Of a stretch of DNA of 64,000 nucleotides, positions 16,516 through 25,819 are shown piece by piece (within the stretch, counting starts at the first letter, position 1; each line of letters starts with the position of its first letter). The DNA is from JBBSNV01 sp964458605 (GTDB taxonomy: Bacteria; Pseudomonadota; Alphaproteobacteria; Reyranellales; JAQSWP01): contig CAYWLS010000003.1 in assembly GCA_964458605.1 (NCBI GenBank), forward strand, positions 62,001 to 126,000. The letters are read 5' to 3'. The translations under genes and the position numbers were made by a program. Below the pieces are notes generated by a model. It was given only the letters and a program-made list of their open reading frames with translations. It made no database searches and was not told the DNA's origin.

Positions 16516-17457
16516 ATGCTCCATCGCCTGCTCCTCGCCGGCCTGATGCTGCTGGGCGCCGTCACCGCCACGGGCGCCGCCGCGCAGGACGCTTCCCGAA
16601 GCCTCATGGTGGACGGGCTGCAGCGCAGCTATGTCGTGCACATGCCGCCCGGCCTCGTCGCCGGCCGGCCCGCGCCGCTGGTGCTGGTGCTGCATGGCGG
16701 CGGCGGCAATGCCGCCCTCACCGCCAAGCAGACGCGCTTCGACGAGCAGGCCGACCGCGCGGGCTTCATCGCGGTCTACCCCAACGGCACCGACCGGGCG
16801 CGGCCGCTGCTGAACGCGCTGGGCAAGCCGGGCCTGCTGACCTGGAATGCCGGCGCCTGCTGCGGCTACGCCATGGAGCATCGCATCGACGATGTGACCT
16901 TCATCCGCGCCCTGGTCGGCCAGCTCGAACGCGACTATCCGATCGATCCGGCGCGCATCTATGCCACCGGCCTGTCCAACGGCGGCATGATGGCCTATCG
17001 CCTGGCCTGCGAAGCCAGCGACATCTTCGCCGCCATCGGCCCGGTCTCGGCGGTCGAGATCGCGCCCGCCTGCAACCCGACCCAGCCGGTCGCGGTGATC
17101 CACTTCCACGGCAGCGCCGACCAGAATGTGCCGATGCAGGGCGGCATCGGCGCCAAGGCGCTGATCAAGCAGGACCGCCCGCCGGTGCAGGCCAGCATCG
17201 ATTTCTGGGTGCGACACGACCGCTGCAACGCCCAGCCCGACCTGTCGCAACACGGCAAGGTCGCGCTGCTCGCCTGGCGCGGCTGCGCCCGGGGCAGCGA
17301 GGTGGCGTTCTATGTCATCGAGGGCGGCGGCCATGCCTGGCCGGGCGGCGACCGCATCGCCGCGTTCCTCGACGCCCCCTCGCAGGACATCAACGCCACA
17401 GCGGTGATGTGGCAGTTCTTCGCCGAGCATCCCAAGCGGCGACAAAAGATCGAATGA
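16516..17457 (+). CDS. Secreted PHB-depolymerase/feruloyl-esterase-type hydrolase (LpqC family)
   Basis: A 313-residue alpha/beta hydrolase with a signal peptide (MLHRLLLAGLMLLGAVTATG, cleavage near AAAQ). The oxyanion segment is LVLHGGGGNA, the nucleophile is S154 in TGLSNGGMM, the acid likely falls in HFHGSADQNVP, and the base is the His of EGGGHAWPGG. Members hydrolyse polyhydroxybutyrate oligomers or hydroxycinnamate esters in the periplasm or outside. Cysteines in GACCGYA, ACNPTQ and DRCN may form disulfides. A longer frame reaches back into upp, but the signal peptide fixes the ATG at 16516. The true substrate is unknown. Confidence 0.87.
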   Translation: MLHRLLLAGLMLLGAVTATGAAAQDASRSLMVDGLQRSYVVHMPPGLVAGRPAPLVLVLHGGGGNAALTAKQTRFDEQADRAGFIAVYPNGTDRARPLLNALGKPGLLTWNAGACCGYAMEHRIDDVTFIRALVGQLERDYPIDPARIYATGLSNGGMMAYRLACEASDIFAAIGPVSAVEIAPACNPTQPVAVIHFHGSADQNVPMQGGIGAKALIKQDRPPVQASIDFWVRHDRCNAQPDLSQHGKVALLAWRGCARGSEVAFYVIEGGGHAWPGGDRIAAFLDAPSQDINATAVMWQFFAEHPKRRQKIE

Positions 17458-17527
17458 CGCTCGTCCCGCGTCGCGCGTTTGAGCGCAACGAGACCCGACG
17501 ACTTCATCGCGCCGGCTTCGCCGGCGA

Positions 17528-18418
17528 TCAGACGAACGCCCCGACCGCATCGAGGAACGCCTCGAGCCGGTCGTGATGCACCCAGTGGCCGGCGTTCTCG
17601 AACGAGATCACCTGGGCATTCTTGAAATACCTGGCGCGGCCGTCCTGCTGCGGGTTCGAGGCCCAGCTTTCCTTGCCGTAGACCAGCAAGGTCGGACAAT
17701 CGATGCGGCCCCACAGATGGGCCTGCTCCTCGTAGGTCATGTCGTAGGGCGGCCAGGCGCGCACGTAGTTGTCGAACTTCCAGCTATAGGTGCCGTCCTC
17801 GTTCTGGTTGACGCCGTGCTGGGTCAGGTGGCGGGCGCGCTCGGGCGAGAGATGCTTGTTCTCCTCCTGCATGCGCTTGAAGGCGTCCTCGATCGAGGCG
17901 TAGCGGCGCGGCAGGCGGCCCGACAGCTTGCGCTGCTCGTCGATCCACTCCTTCATGCGCATGTCGATGGTCCGGCTGGCGCGCTCGGCGATCATCTTGG
18001 GCGACGGCCCCAGCCCCTCGATCGCCACCAGCTTCCGGACCGCCTCGGGGTAGATGCCGGCATAGCGCAGCGCGATGTTGCCGCCCAGCGAGTGGGCGAC
18101 GATGGTGACCGGCGCCAGCGCCTGCTGGTGGATAAGCTGGGCCAGGTCGTAAATGTAGCCCGCCATCGAATAGTCGCCGTCCGGCGACCACTGGCTGTCG
18201 CCATGGCCGCGCAGGTCGGGCGCGATAATGTGCCAGTCCTTGCGCAGCGCGGCGGCCACCCAGTCCCAGTTGCGGCAATGGTCGCGTCCGCCATGCAGCA
18301 GCAGCAGCGGCGGCGCGTCCGGGTTGCCCCAGTCGACGTAATGCAGGCGCAGGCGCTGCGAGAAGAAGATGCGGGAGGTCGGTCCCGGAACGTCGTCGAG
18401 CGATGGATCGGTCGGCAT
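17528..18418 (-). CDS. Alpha/beta hydrolase
   Basis: A 296-residue soluble hydrolase. Family marks: LLLLHGGRDHCRNWD (oxyanion), DLRGHGDSQWS, nucleophile elbow VAHSLGGN with S110, and a late base His in ENAGHWVHHDRLEAFL. Similar proteins hydrolyse esters, lactones or C-C bonds (epoxide/haloalkane hydrolase superfamily), so the exact reaction is open. The start at 18418 begins MPTDPSLDDVPGP; a long upstream extension would run antisense-like through the CoA-transferase region and is not credible. It follows the CoA-transferase gene on the same strand (41 bases). Confidence 0.87.
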   Translation of the reverse strand: MPTDPSLDDVPGPTSRIFFSQRLRLHYVDWGNPDAPPLLLLHGGRDHCRNWDWVAAALRKDWHIIAPDLRGHGDSQWSPDGDYSMAGYIYDLAQLIHQQALAPVTIVAHSLGGNIALRYAGIYPEAVRKLVAIEGLGPSPKMIAERASRTIDMRMKEWIDEQRKLSGRLPRRYASIEDAFKRMQEENKHLSPERARHLTQHGVNQNEDGTYSWKFDNYVRAWPPYDMTYEEQAHLWGRIDCPTLLVYGKESWASNPQQDGRARYFKNAQVISFENAGHWVHHDRLEAFLDAVGAFV

Positions 18419-18459
18419 GGATCGACTATCGCAAGCGCCGCGGCGGATTGCCAGCCGCG

Positions 18460-19686
18460 CTATTCGATCGCCCCGGCGTCGCGCAGGGCGGCGATCTCCT
18501 GGGCGCTCAGTCCGGCGAAGCGCAGGATCTCCTCGTTGTGCTGCCCCAGCGCCGGCGCCGGCCCGCCGCGGCGCTTGGCGGCGAAGCTGGCGTTGATCGG
18601 ATTGGCCACAGTGCGGGGCAATTCCGCATCGCCGGTCTCGACGAAGATGTCGTTGGCCAGAATCTGCGGATCTTCCGGCAGGTCGCGCGCAGTCTGGATC
18701 TCGCTGCAGATCAGGCCGTGGCGCGCCAGGACCGGCCGCCACTCCGCCCAGTCCTTGAGCGCCAGCCGGCCCTGCAGGATGGCGGTCAGCTCGCCGCTGC
18801 GGGCGATGCGGGCCTCGGTGGTGGCGAAGCGCGGGTCGTGCCGCAGTTCCTCGATGCCCAGCGCGGCGCAGATCGCAGGCCACGCCACGTCCTCGCGCAG
18901 CAAGGTCAGCACGAACCATCGGCCGTCGGCGCATTGGAAGGAATTGCTGAGTGGATTGCGCGGCCGGTCGCGCGGCGGGCGACGGCCGATGAAGGCGCCG
19001 ACCAGCGCCGCCTGGGCCAGGATGCCGTTGTTCCACACCCCGTTGGCCAGCAGCGAGGTGGTGATCTCGCTGCCCTCGCCGCTGCGCTGTCGATGCAGCA
19101 GGCCCAGCAACACGCCGGCCACCATGGTCATGGCGGTGGCCCGATCGCCCTGCGCCGGTACCGGAAAGGCCGGCGCGCCGCCTTCGAACATGCCGCCATC
19201 GGTCAGGCCGGAGCGGGCGAAGAAGGCGTTGACGTCGAAGCCCGGCCGGTCGATGTCGGGGCCGCGCTCGCCGTAGCCGGTCAGCGCCATGTAGACCAGC
19301 CGCGGATTGAGCGGCCTGACATCGGACCAGTCCAGCCGCAGCCGCCGGCGCACCGGCACCGGGAAATTGACGATCATCACGTCGGCCTTGCCGATCAGCC
19401 GGTCGAGCGCGGCCCGCGCCCCTTCGTGCTTGAGATCGATCGCCAGCGAGCGCTTGTTGCGGCTGTCCAGCCGCCAGGGATAGTTGACCGCACTCTTGGG
19501 ATAGGCGGCGATGTTGACGAGGAAGCGATTGGGATCGCCCTCGAGGCCCTCGACCTTGATGACGTCGGCGCCGAAATCGCCCAGCACCGAGGCCGCCGCC
19601 GGCGCGGCGATATAGGTGCTGATGTCGAGCACCACCAGCCCGGCCAGCGGCAGGGCGCCATGCGATAGCGGGCGATCCTGGCTCAC
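18460..19686 (-). CDS. CaiB/BaiF family (class III) CoA-transferase
   Basis: A 408-residue class III CoA-transferase, which moves CoA between carboxylic acids. The N-terminal LVVLDISTYIAAPAAASVLGD and GADVIKVEG segments bind CoA. The catalytic Asp lies in DIDRPGFDVNAFFARSGL, and the C-terminal LGQHNEEILRFAGLS is typical. Together with the nearby thiolase-like protein, alpha/beta hydrolase and acyl-CoA dehydrogenase it suggests activation and beta-oxidation of an organic acid; the acid is unknown. Confidence 0.92.
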   Translation of the reverse strand: MSQDRPLSHGALPLAGLVVLDISTYIAAPAAASVLGDFGADVIKVEGLEGDPNRFLVNIAAYPKSAVNYPWRLDSRNKRSLAIDLKHEGARAALDRLIGKADVMIVNFPVPVRRRLRLDWSDVRPLNPRLVYMALTGYGERGPDIDRPGFDVNAFFARSGLTDGGMFEGGAPAFPVPAQGDRATAMTMVAGVLLGLLHRQRSGEGSEITTSLLANGVWNNGILAQAALVGAFIGRRPPRDRPRNPLSNSFQCADGRWFVLTLLREDVAWPAICAALGIEELRHDPRFATTEARIARSGELTAILQGRLALKDWAEWRPVLARHGLICSEIQTARDLPEDPQILANDIFVETGDAELPRTVANPINASFAAKRRGGPAPALGQHNEEILRFAGLSAQEIAALRDAGAIE

Positions 19687-19863
19687 GCGCTCCCGACGCT
19701 TTCCTTTTCCTTCGTCGGTCCGATTATCGCCGCTCCCCGACCCGGCGCAACCCTTCCTTGCAGGAAGCCTCCGCCTTCATCCCTGCAGACCTCGTGGCTG
19801 GGAGGGCGCGCGCCAGCGCGTCGCTTTCCCCCTGTTCATTTCCGTGTTCCCTTCCCTGTTAGT

Positions 19864-19976
19864 CGGCACCAGGTGCCGGAGTTGGCGGCACCAGATGCCG
19901 GAGTACCGGCACCAGATGCCGCAAGCTCGATAGACATCCGGCGCCGGATGCCGGAACTTGCGGCGCCGGACGCCGG
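19864..19976. repeat. Array of five quasi-palindromic ~16-bp repeats
   Basis: The 367-base gap between the CoA-transferase start (19686) and the thiolase-like gene (20054) holds five copies of a GGCACCAGATGCCGG-like unit, at about 19864, 19887, 19907, 19938 and 19961, each nearly self-complementary (GGCACC-AG-GTGCC; GGCGCC-GGA-GCC). Spacing is about 20-31 bases. They could be binding sites for a dimeric regulator or small hairpins. Nothing else was seen in the gap. Confidence 0.75.
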
Positions 19977-20053
19977 TGTTTCACGGGGAACGCCGTCCGC
20001 GGCATTGCCTCCCCGACGTGCCGCTGGCAGCATCGCCGCCCCGGAGAAGAAGC

Positions 20054-21634
20054 ATGATCGAACAGTCCACGCCCATCCTGGTCGGATGCGGCGAAGTCAC
20101 CGACCTCACCACGCCAGCCGAGCAGGGCCGCTCGCCCTACGCGCTGATCGCCCAGGCCGGCAAGCTGGCGCTGGACGATACCGGCGCCGGCGCGGCGATG
20201 GCGCAGGCCATCGACACCGTGGCCATGCTGCGGCTGTTCGCCGACACCTCGCACCGCTTCGCCAACCGGCTGGGCGCGTCGAGCAATCCGCCCCGCAGCA
20301 TCGCGCGACGGCTGGGCATCGAGGCCGGCCGCCACATCTACACCTGGAATGGCGGCAACATGCCCCAGTACCTGGTCAACATGTTGGCCGAGCAGATCGC
20401 GCGCGGCGAGATGAGGGCGGCGCTGATTTGCGGCGGCGAGGCGATGCGTACCCAGCACGGCATCGAACGCAAGGGACTCGACATATCGTGGCAGGAGGAG
20501 CCGGGCGGCGAACCGGAGATGATCGGCATCGCCCGGCGCGGCTGGAACGATCACGAGGACCGCCACCGGCTGCGCGCCGCGATCGCCATGTATCCGCTGT
20601 TCGAGAACGCCATCCGCGGCCAGCGCGGCCACAGCGTCGCGCAGCACATGCAGGCGATGGGCGCGCTGCTGGCGCGCTTCGCCGCCGTCGCCGCCGCCAA
20701 TCCGCTGGCGACGCGGCGCCAGGGCTACAGCGCCGAACAACTGGCAACGGCCAACGACGCCAATCGCTGGATCGGCTTCCCCTATCCGCGGCTGATGAAC
20801 GCCAATGCCTTCATCGACCAGTCGGCGGCGCTGGTGATGACCTCGGTAGGCCAGGCCCGCGCGCTGGGCATCCCCGACAGCAAATGGGTCTATCTGCATG
20901 GCTGCGCCGACGGCCACGACCACTGGTACGTCACCGAGCGGATCGACTTCCATTCCTCGCCGGCGATCCGGCTGGGCGCCCGGCAGGCTTTCGCCATGGC
21001 CGGCAAGACGCCGGCCGAGATTGATTTCTTCGATCTCTATAGCTGCTTTCCCTCCGCCGTCGAGATCGGCTGCCAGGAGATCGGCCTGGCCGAGGACGAT
21101 GCGCGCGGCCTGACCCTGACCGGCGGCCTGCCCTATTTCGGCGGGCCGGGCAACAACTACGTCACCCATTCGATCGCGGCCATGATGCGCCGGCTGCGCG
21201 ACCATGCCGGCCGCTTCGGTCCCGGCGCGGGCGGGTCCGGCGCGGGCGGGCCCGGCGCGTTCGGGCTGGTCACCGCCATCGGCAACTACGTCACCAAGCA
21301 TTCCTTCGGCATCTACTCGACTGAACCCACGCGCGGTTCCTGGCAACGCGAAGACCCCGCCCGCCTGCAGGGCGAGCTCGACGCGCTGCCCAAGGCGCCG
21401 TTCACCTACACGCCGAACGGGGCAGCGCATATCGAGACCTACACCGTCATGCACGGCACGCGGGGTCCCGAATTCGGCCTGGTAATAGGACGCCTCGATG
21501 CCACTGGCGAGCGCTTCATTGCCAATCCGGACGACCATCCCTCGGTGCTGATGGATTTGCAGGACCGCGAGTCGCTTGGCCGCCCCGGCGCGGTCGGCAG
21601 CCACGACGGCCACAACCGTTTCGTGGCCGCCTGA
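20054..21634 (+). CDS. Acetyl-CoA acetyltransferase-like protein (thiolase superfamily, nucleophile Cys missing)
   Basis: A 526-residue thiolase-fold protein of the SCP2/acetyl-CoA acetyltransferase-like group. The start MIEQSTPILVGCGEVTD has AGAAGC-type purines before the ATG. Where classical thiolases carry the nucleophilic Cys, the sequence reads WNGGNMPQYLVNMLAEQI, so that Cys is absent, as in many relatives. DLYSCFPSAVEIGCQEIGL and GGLPYFGGPGNNYVTHSIA correspond to the conserved C-half motifs. A low-complexity insert GAGGSGAGGPGA (about residues 393-404) arises from a 15-bp tandem repeat. Activity as a true thiolase is uncertain; it may handle modified acyl-CoAs. Confidence 0.83.
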   Translation: MIEQSTPILVGCGEVTDLTTPAEQGRSPYALIAQAGKLALDDTGAGAAMAQAIDTVAMLRLFADTSHRFANRLGASSNPPRSIARRLGIEAGRHIYTWNGGNMPQYLVNMLAEQIARGEMRAALICGGEAMRTQHGIERKGLDISWQEEPGGEPEMIGIARRGWNDHEDRHRLRAAIAMYPLFENAIRGQRGHSVAQHMQAMGALLARFAAVAAANPLATRRQGYSAEQLATANDANRWIGFPYPRLMNANAFIDQSAALVMTSVGQARALGIPDSKWVYLHGCADGHDHWYVTERIDFHSSPAIRLGARQAFAMAGKTPAEIDFFDLYSCFPSAVEIGCQEIGLAEDDARGLTLTGGLPYFGGPGNNYVTHSIAAMMRRLRDHAGRFGPGAGGSGAGGPGAFGLVTAIGNYVTKHSFGIYSTEPTRGSWQREDPARLQGELDALPKAPFTYTPNGAAHIETYTVMHGTRGPEFGLVIGRLDATGERFIANPDDHPSVLMDLQDRESLGRPGAVGSHDGHNRFVAA

Positions 21635-21796
21635 GGCGTAGCGCGCCGGCCGGAACTACGGCAAAATGGCGGCGTTCACGCCAATGCGTGCAGCGGAGCC
21701 ATGCGCATTGGGCGGTTATCGTACAACCGCCGGGACGTTATACTGCGCCGCAGCAAAACACGCCGATGCCGGCGTCTTTCCCCCGCCGGAGCCGTC

Positions 21797-23272
21797 ATGT
21801 CTGCCGCCCCACGCAAAGCCCTCACGCCCAAAGAGCAGCGCGCCATCATCTTCGGCCTGATGCTGGCCATGCTGCTGGCGGCGCTCGACCAGACCATCGT
21901 CGCGCCGGCGCTGCCGACCATCGGCGCCGGGCTGGGCGACGTCAACCAGCTGTCGTGGATCGTCACCGCCTATCTGCTATCGGCCACCACCGTGACGCCG
22001 CTCTACGGCAAGCTGGCCGACATCCACGGCAGGCGCGTCATGCTGAACGGAGCCATCTTCATCTTCGTGCTGGGCTCGGTGCTGTGCGCGCTGTCGCCCA
22101 GCGTGCTGCTGCTGTCGCTGGCGCGCGGCGTGCAGGGCCTGGGCGGCGGCGGGCTGATCGCGCTGGCCCAGACCACGATCGGCGACGCCGTGGCGCCGCG
22201 CGAGCGCGCCCGCTACCAGGGCCTGATCGCCAGCGTGTTCGCCTCGGCCAGCATCGCCGGTCCGCTGCTGGGCGGCTTCTTCGCCGAACACCTGCACTGG
22301 TCGTACATCTTCTGGATCAACCTGCCGCTGGGTGCGCTGGCCATGCTGGTGATGAACCGGGCGCTGAAGGATCTGCCGCAGAACCACCATCCGCACAAGC
22401 TCGACCTGCTGGGCGCGCTGCTGATGCTGATCGGCACCTTGGGCCTGCTGTTCGCGCTGACTTTCGGCGGCGTGCGCTTCGACTGGGATTCGCCGCCGAT
22501 CCTCATCCTGATCGCGACGTTCGTCGTGTTCGGCGCCGCCTTCTTCTGGCATCTGCGCCACGCCGCCGAGCCGCTGCTGCCGCTCGACGTGATGCGCGAC
22601 CGCGTCGTGGTGCACGGCATCTTCGCCGCCGCCTTCGGCATGGGCGGCTTCGTCGGGCTGGTGGTGCATGTGCCGCTGTTCCTCGAACAGGTGATCGGGC
22701 TCACCGCCAGCCAGGCCGGCATGGCGCTGATGGCGCTGATGGTGTGTACGCCGATCGGGGCCACCATCTCCGGCCGCGCCATGAGCCGGCTGCATCACTA
22801 CAAGCGCTTCGCCCTGATCGGCGCGCCGTTCTCGGTGATCGGCCTGCTGGTGCTGAGCTGGTTCGGCGCCAGCCTGCCGCTGCCCGCCATCGAGGCCGTG
22901 CTGGCGCTGACCGGGCTGGGCGTCGGCACCATGTTTCCCGTCACCACCGTGTCGGTGCAGAACGCGGTCGACCAGCGCCACCTCGGCGTCGCCACCGGGC
23001 TGCTGAACTTCACCCGCCAGCTCATCAGCGCGCTGATGGTCGCCACCTTCGGCATGATCATGCTGAGCGTGGCGGGTCCGGCGGTGGTGGGCGGCGAGCT
23101 GGGCTCCACCGCCTCGACCTTCCCCAACGTCGCCAATATCGCCCACGGCTACCGCTTCGTGTTCCTGGCGGCGGCGATCAGCATGGCGCTGGCCGTGCTC
23201 AACCTGATCCTGCTCGAGGAGCGCCCGTTGCGCTCGAGCACGCAGCACGCCGCGCCGGCGCTCGAAGTCTAA
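21797..23272 (+). CDS. MFS multidrug efflux transporter, EmrB/QacA (DHA2) type
   Basis: A 491-residue 14-helix drug:H+ antiporter. Motif A is YGKLADIHGRR, motif D1-like LDQTIVAPALPTI lies in helix 1, and helix 5 motif C is ASIAGPLLGGFFAEHLHW. MSAAPRKALTPKEQRAIIFG was taken as the start (21797); an upstream ATG at 21701 would add an Arg-rich leader. It is expected in the inner membrane, exporting hydrophobic drugs. No EmrA-like partner is adjacent. Confidence 0.9.
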   Translation: MSAAPRKALTPKEQRAIIFGLMLAMLLAALDQTIVAPALPTIGAGLGDVNQLSWIVTAYLLSATTVTPLYGKLADIHGRRVMLNGAIFIFVLGSVLCALSPSVLLLSLARGVQGLGGGGLIALAQTTIGDAVAPRERARYQGLIASVFASASIAGPLLGGFFAEHLHWSYIFWINLPLGALAMLVMNRALKDLPQNHHPHKLDLLGALLMLIGTLGLLFALTFGGVRFDWDSPPILILIATFVVFGAAFFWHLRHAAEPLLPLDVMRDRVVVHGIFAAAFGMGGFVGLVVHVPLFLEQVIGLTASQAGMALMALMVCTPIGATISGRAMSRLHHYKRFALIGAPFSVIGLLVLSWFGASLPLPAIEAVLALTGLGVGTMFPVTTVSVQNAVDQRHLGVATGLLNFTRQLISALMVATFGMIMLSVAGPAVVGGELGSTASTFPNVANIAHGYRFVFLAAAISMALAVLNLILLEERPLRSSTQHAAPALEV

Positions 23273-23393
23273 CCGCGCCGGCACGGCCTCGCACAGCGAT
23301 ACGCCGCGCTTTCATTCTCTCCGCCTTACCGCCAAAATCGGCCGACCGACGCATCGGCGGCCGGCCGATCGCGACGTCTTTGGGGGAGAGAGT

Positions 23394-23861
23394 ATGTATC
23401 GCAAGATTCTTCTGGCTTACGACGGCACCGAAACCGGCCGGGTGGCGCTGCGTCAAGGCGCCGACCTCGCCGCCAGCTGCGGCGCGGAAGTGTTCCTGAT
23501 GGCGGTGGTCGACCTGCCGACCGGCATGCTGATGGCCGAGGGCGCCGCCCCGACCGGCCTGCCCGAAAGCCAGCGCCAGGATTTCCAGCGCATTCTCGAC
23601 GAGGGCGTCGAGCGGCTGAAAAGCCGCAACCTCGCCACCGAAAGCCGGCTGGAATTCGGCGTGCCGGCCGAGCGCATCATCCAGACCGCCGAGGAGATCG
23701 GCGCCGACCTGATCGTGATCGGCCATCGCGAGAAGAGCCCGCTGGCGCGCTGGTGGCGCGGCTCGATCGGCTCGAGCGTGCTGAGCCAGGCGCCGTGCAG
23801 CATCCTGGTCGCGGTGCTGCCCGCCGACGGCAACCGCGAAGACGCCGACAACGCCGGGTAG
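23394..23861 (+). CDS. Universal stress protein (UspA family)
   Basis: A 155-residue single-domain USP. N-terminal YRKILLAYDGTETGRVALRQ and the ATP-binding G-x2-G-x9-G-S/T pattern in VIGHREKSPLARWWRGSIGSS are intact (the G-x-x-G spacing is altered to GHREKS...GSIGSS), suggesting nucleotide binding. A GGGGGAGAGAGT site precedes the ATG. It ends 4 bases before the acyl-CoA dehydrogenase ATG, so it heads a short operon with that gene, the hydratase, queC and the next gene. Confidence 0.9.
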   Translation: MYRKILLAYDGTETGRVALRQGADLAASCGAEVFLMAVVDLPTGMLMAEGAAPTGLPESQRQDFQRILDEGVERLKSRNLATESRLEFGVPAERIIQTAEEIGADLIVIGHREKSPLARWWRGSIGSSVLSQAPCSILVAVLPADGNREDADNAG

Positions 23862-23865
23862 CGCC

Positions 23866-25020
23866 ATGGATTTCGAATTCACCGCCGACCAGCAGGCCAT
23901 CGCCGACACCGCGCAGCGTTTCGCCCGGGACCGCCTGGCGCCCGACTACGCCAAGCGCGAGGCAGCCGGCGCGATCGATCGCAAGCTGGTCAGGGAGATG
24001 GGCGCGCTGGGCCTGATCGGCGCCGAGCTGCCGGAGGAATTCGGCGGGCTGGGCAGCGACGCGGTCACCGCCGGGGTGATCATCGAGAAGATCTCCTATG
24101 CCGATCTCAATGTCGGCTATATCTGCCTGCTGTCGTCGCTGAACGGCATGCTGATCGCCAGCCACGCCAGCCGCGACATGGCGCGGGACATCGTCGGCAA
24201 GATGGTGGCCGGCGAGGCGATCGTGGCGCTGGGCCTGACCGAGCCGCGCGGCGGATCGGACGCAGCCAACCTGGCGCTGACCGCACGGCGCGACGGCGCG
24301 GGCTTTCGACTGAACGGCGAGAAGACCTCGATCTCGCTGGTCACCCAGGCCGACCACATCATCGTGTTCGGCCGCACCGGCACGCCGGCCGACCGCGCGC
24401 GCGGCGTTTCCGCCTTCCTGGTGCCGATGGACCTGCCCGGCATCAGCAAATCGGCGTTCAACGATGTCGGCTCGGCGGCGGTCGGGCGCGGCTCGGTGTT
24501 CTTCGACGACGTGAAGATTCCCGAAAGCGCGCTGATCGGCGGCGAAGGCGCCGGCTTCCACCAGGTGATGAACGGCTTCGACTACAGTCGCGCCCTGATC
24601 GGGCTGCAGGTGCTGGCCGCGGCCCAGGCCTCGCTGGACGAGACCTGGAAGTTCTCGACCGAGCGCCAGGCCTTCGGCAATCCGCTGGCCCGCTACCAGG
24701 GCGTGACCGAACCGCTGGCCGAAGCCGAGACCCTGCTGCGCGCGGCGCGCCTGCTGTGCTTCAACACGCTGTGGCTGCGCGACAAAGGCAAGCCGCACAC
24801 CGCCGAGGCCGCCATGTGCAAATGGTGGGCGCCCAAGACCGCCTTCGAGGTGGCGCATCGCTGCCTGCTGACGCACGGCCATTCGGGCTACAGCCGCGAC
24901 CTGCCGCACCAGCAGCGCATGCGCGACATTCTCGGCCTGATGATCGGCGACGGCACCGAGCAGATCCAGAAGATGATCATCGCCCGCGAGAAGGTCGGCC
25001 GCGTCGCGGTGCCCTATTGA
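23866..25020 (+). CDS. Acyl-CoA dehydrogenase
   Basis: A 384-residue FAD enzyme that makes the alpha,beta double bond in an acyl-CoA, passing electrons to ETF. Landmarks: ALGLTEPRGGSDAANL (FAD/substrate site), LNGEKTSISLVTQADHI, KFSTERQAFGNPLARYQ, and C-terminal MRDILGLMIGDGTEQIQKMII. Related enzymes include cyclohexanecarboxyl-CoA dehydrogenases. The ATG at 23866 starts MDFEFTADQQAIADTAQRF, the normal family start. The adjacent enoyl-CoA hydratase would act on its product. Confidence 0.93.
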   Translation: MDFEFTADQQAIADTAQRFARDRLAPDYAKREAAGAIDRKLVREMGALGLIGAELPEEFGGLGSDAVTAGVIIEKISYADLNVGYICLLSSLNGMLIASHASRDMARDIVGKMVAGEAIVALGLTEPRGGSDAANLALTARRDGAGFRLNGEKTSISLVTQADHIIVFGRTGTPADRARGVSAFLVPMDLPGISKSAFNDVGSAAVGRGSVFFDDVKIPESALIGGEGAGFHQVMNGFDYSRALIGLQVLAAAQASLDETWKFSTERQAFGNPLARYQGVTEPLAEAETLLRAARLLCFNTLWLRDKGKPHTAEAAMCKWWAPKTAFEVAHRCLLTHGHSGYSRDLPHQQRMRDILGLMIGDGTEQIQKMIIAREKVGRVAVPY

Positions 25021-25027
25021 GGAAACG

Positions 25028-25819
25028 ATGATGAGCGCAAGCGAAAACCAGGCGGTCCTGCTCGAGGTAAGGGATGGCGTCGGCCTGCTGCTGCTGAACC
25101 GGCCCGAAAAATTCAACTGCCTGTCCAGCGAGGTGGTGGCAGCATTCAACGCCCATCTCGATGCCTGCGCCCGCAACCGCGACGTGCGCGCCCTGGTGAT
25201 CGCCGCCGAGGGCAAGAATTTCTGCACCGGCGCCGATCTCGACGAGGTGTTGCGCGCGCGATCGGACCGGCGGCAACTCGAGCAATTCATCGGCGGTGGC
25301 CATGCCCTGCTGCGCCGCTTCGAGGCGCTCGATCTGCCGGTGATCGCCGCGGTGCACGGCCTGGCGCTGGCCGGCGGCATGGAACTGCTGATGGCCAGCG
25401 ACGTGGCCTTCGCCGACCCCGCCGCGCGCATCGGCTGCCAGCACGCGCGCTACGGGCTGGTGCCGGGCTGGGGCGGCACGCAACGCCTGCCGCGCCGGGT
25501 CGGGCTCAATCGTGCGCTGGAGCTGATGTATTCGGGCCGCTGGCTCGATGCCGTCGAAGCGCGGGACTGGGGTTTGGTCAATCATCTCAGCGATCCCGGC
25601 CAGGTACGGACGGCGGCCCTGGCCTTTGCCGCCGATCTCGCCAGGAAGAGCCGCAGCGGCCTGGCCGCCATGAAGCGGCTGGCGCGGCAGGGCATGGAAA
25701 CCTCGCTCGATGCCGGGCTGGCGCTGGAGCAACGCGACATCATCGACGCGCTGCTGGGCCAGGATGTCGACGAGGGCCTGGCGGCGTTCCAGCAACGCCG
25801 CCCGCCCCGCTTCGCCTGA
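25028..25819 (+). CDS. Enoyl-CoA hydratase/isomerase (crotonase family)
   Basis: A 263-residue crotonase-fold enzyme adding water to an enoyl-CoA. CoA-binding and oxyanion segments are AEGKNFCTGADLDEV and AAVHGLALAGGMELLMASD; the position of the second catalytic acid is in HARYGLVPGWGGTQRLPR. The ATG at 25028 follows AGGAAACG; a second ATG three bases on is also possible. It follows the acyl-CoA dehydrogenase by 7 bases and its stop overlaps the queC start, so translation is probably coupled. Confidence 0.92.
   Translation: MMSASENQAVLLEVRDGVGLLLLNRPEKFNCLSSEVVAAFNAHLDACARNRDVRALVIAAEGKNFCTGADLDEVLRARSDRRQLEQFIGGGHALLRRFEALDLPVIAAVHGLALAGGMELLMASDVAFADPAARIGCQHARYGLVPGWGGTQRLPRRVGLNRALELMYSGRWLDAVEARDWGLVNHLSDPGQVRTAALAFAADLARKSRSGLAAMKRLARQGMETSLDAGLALEQRDIIDALLGQDVDEGLAAFQQRRPPRFA

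Noticed and set aside
19864..19976. CRISPR array
   Set aside because: Units are ~16 bp and palindromic with uneven short spacing and no unique ~30-bp spacers; no cas genes nearby.
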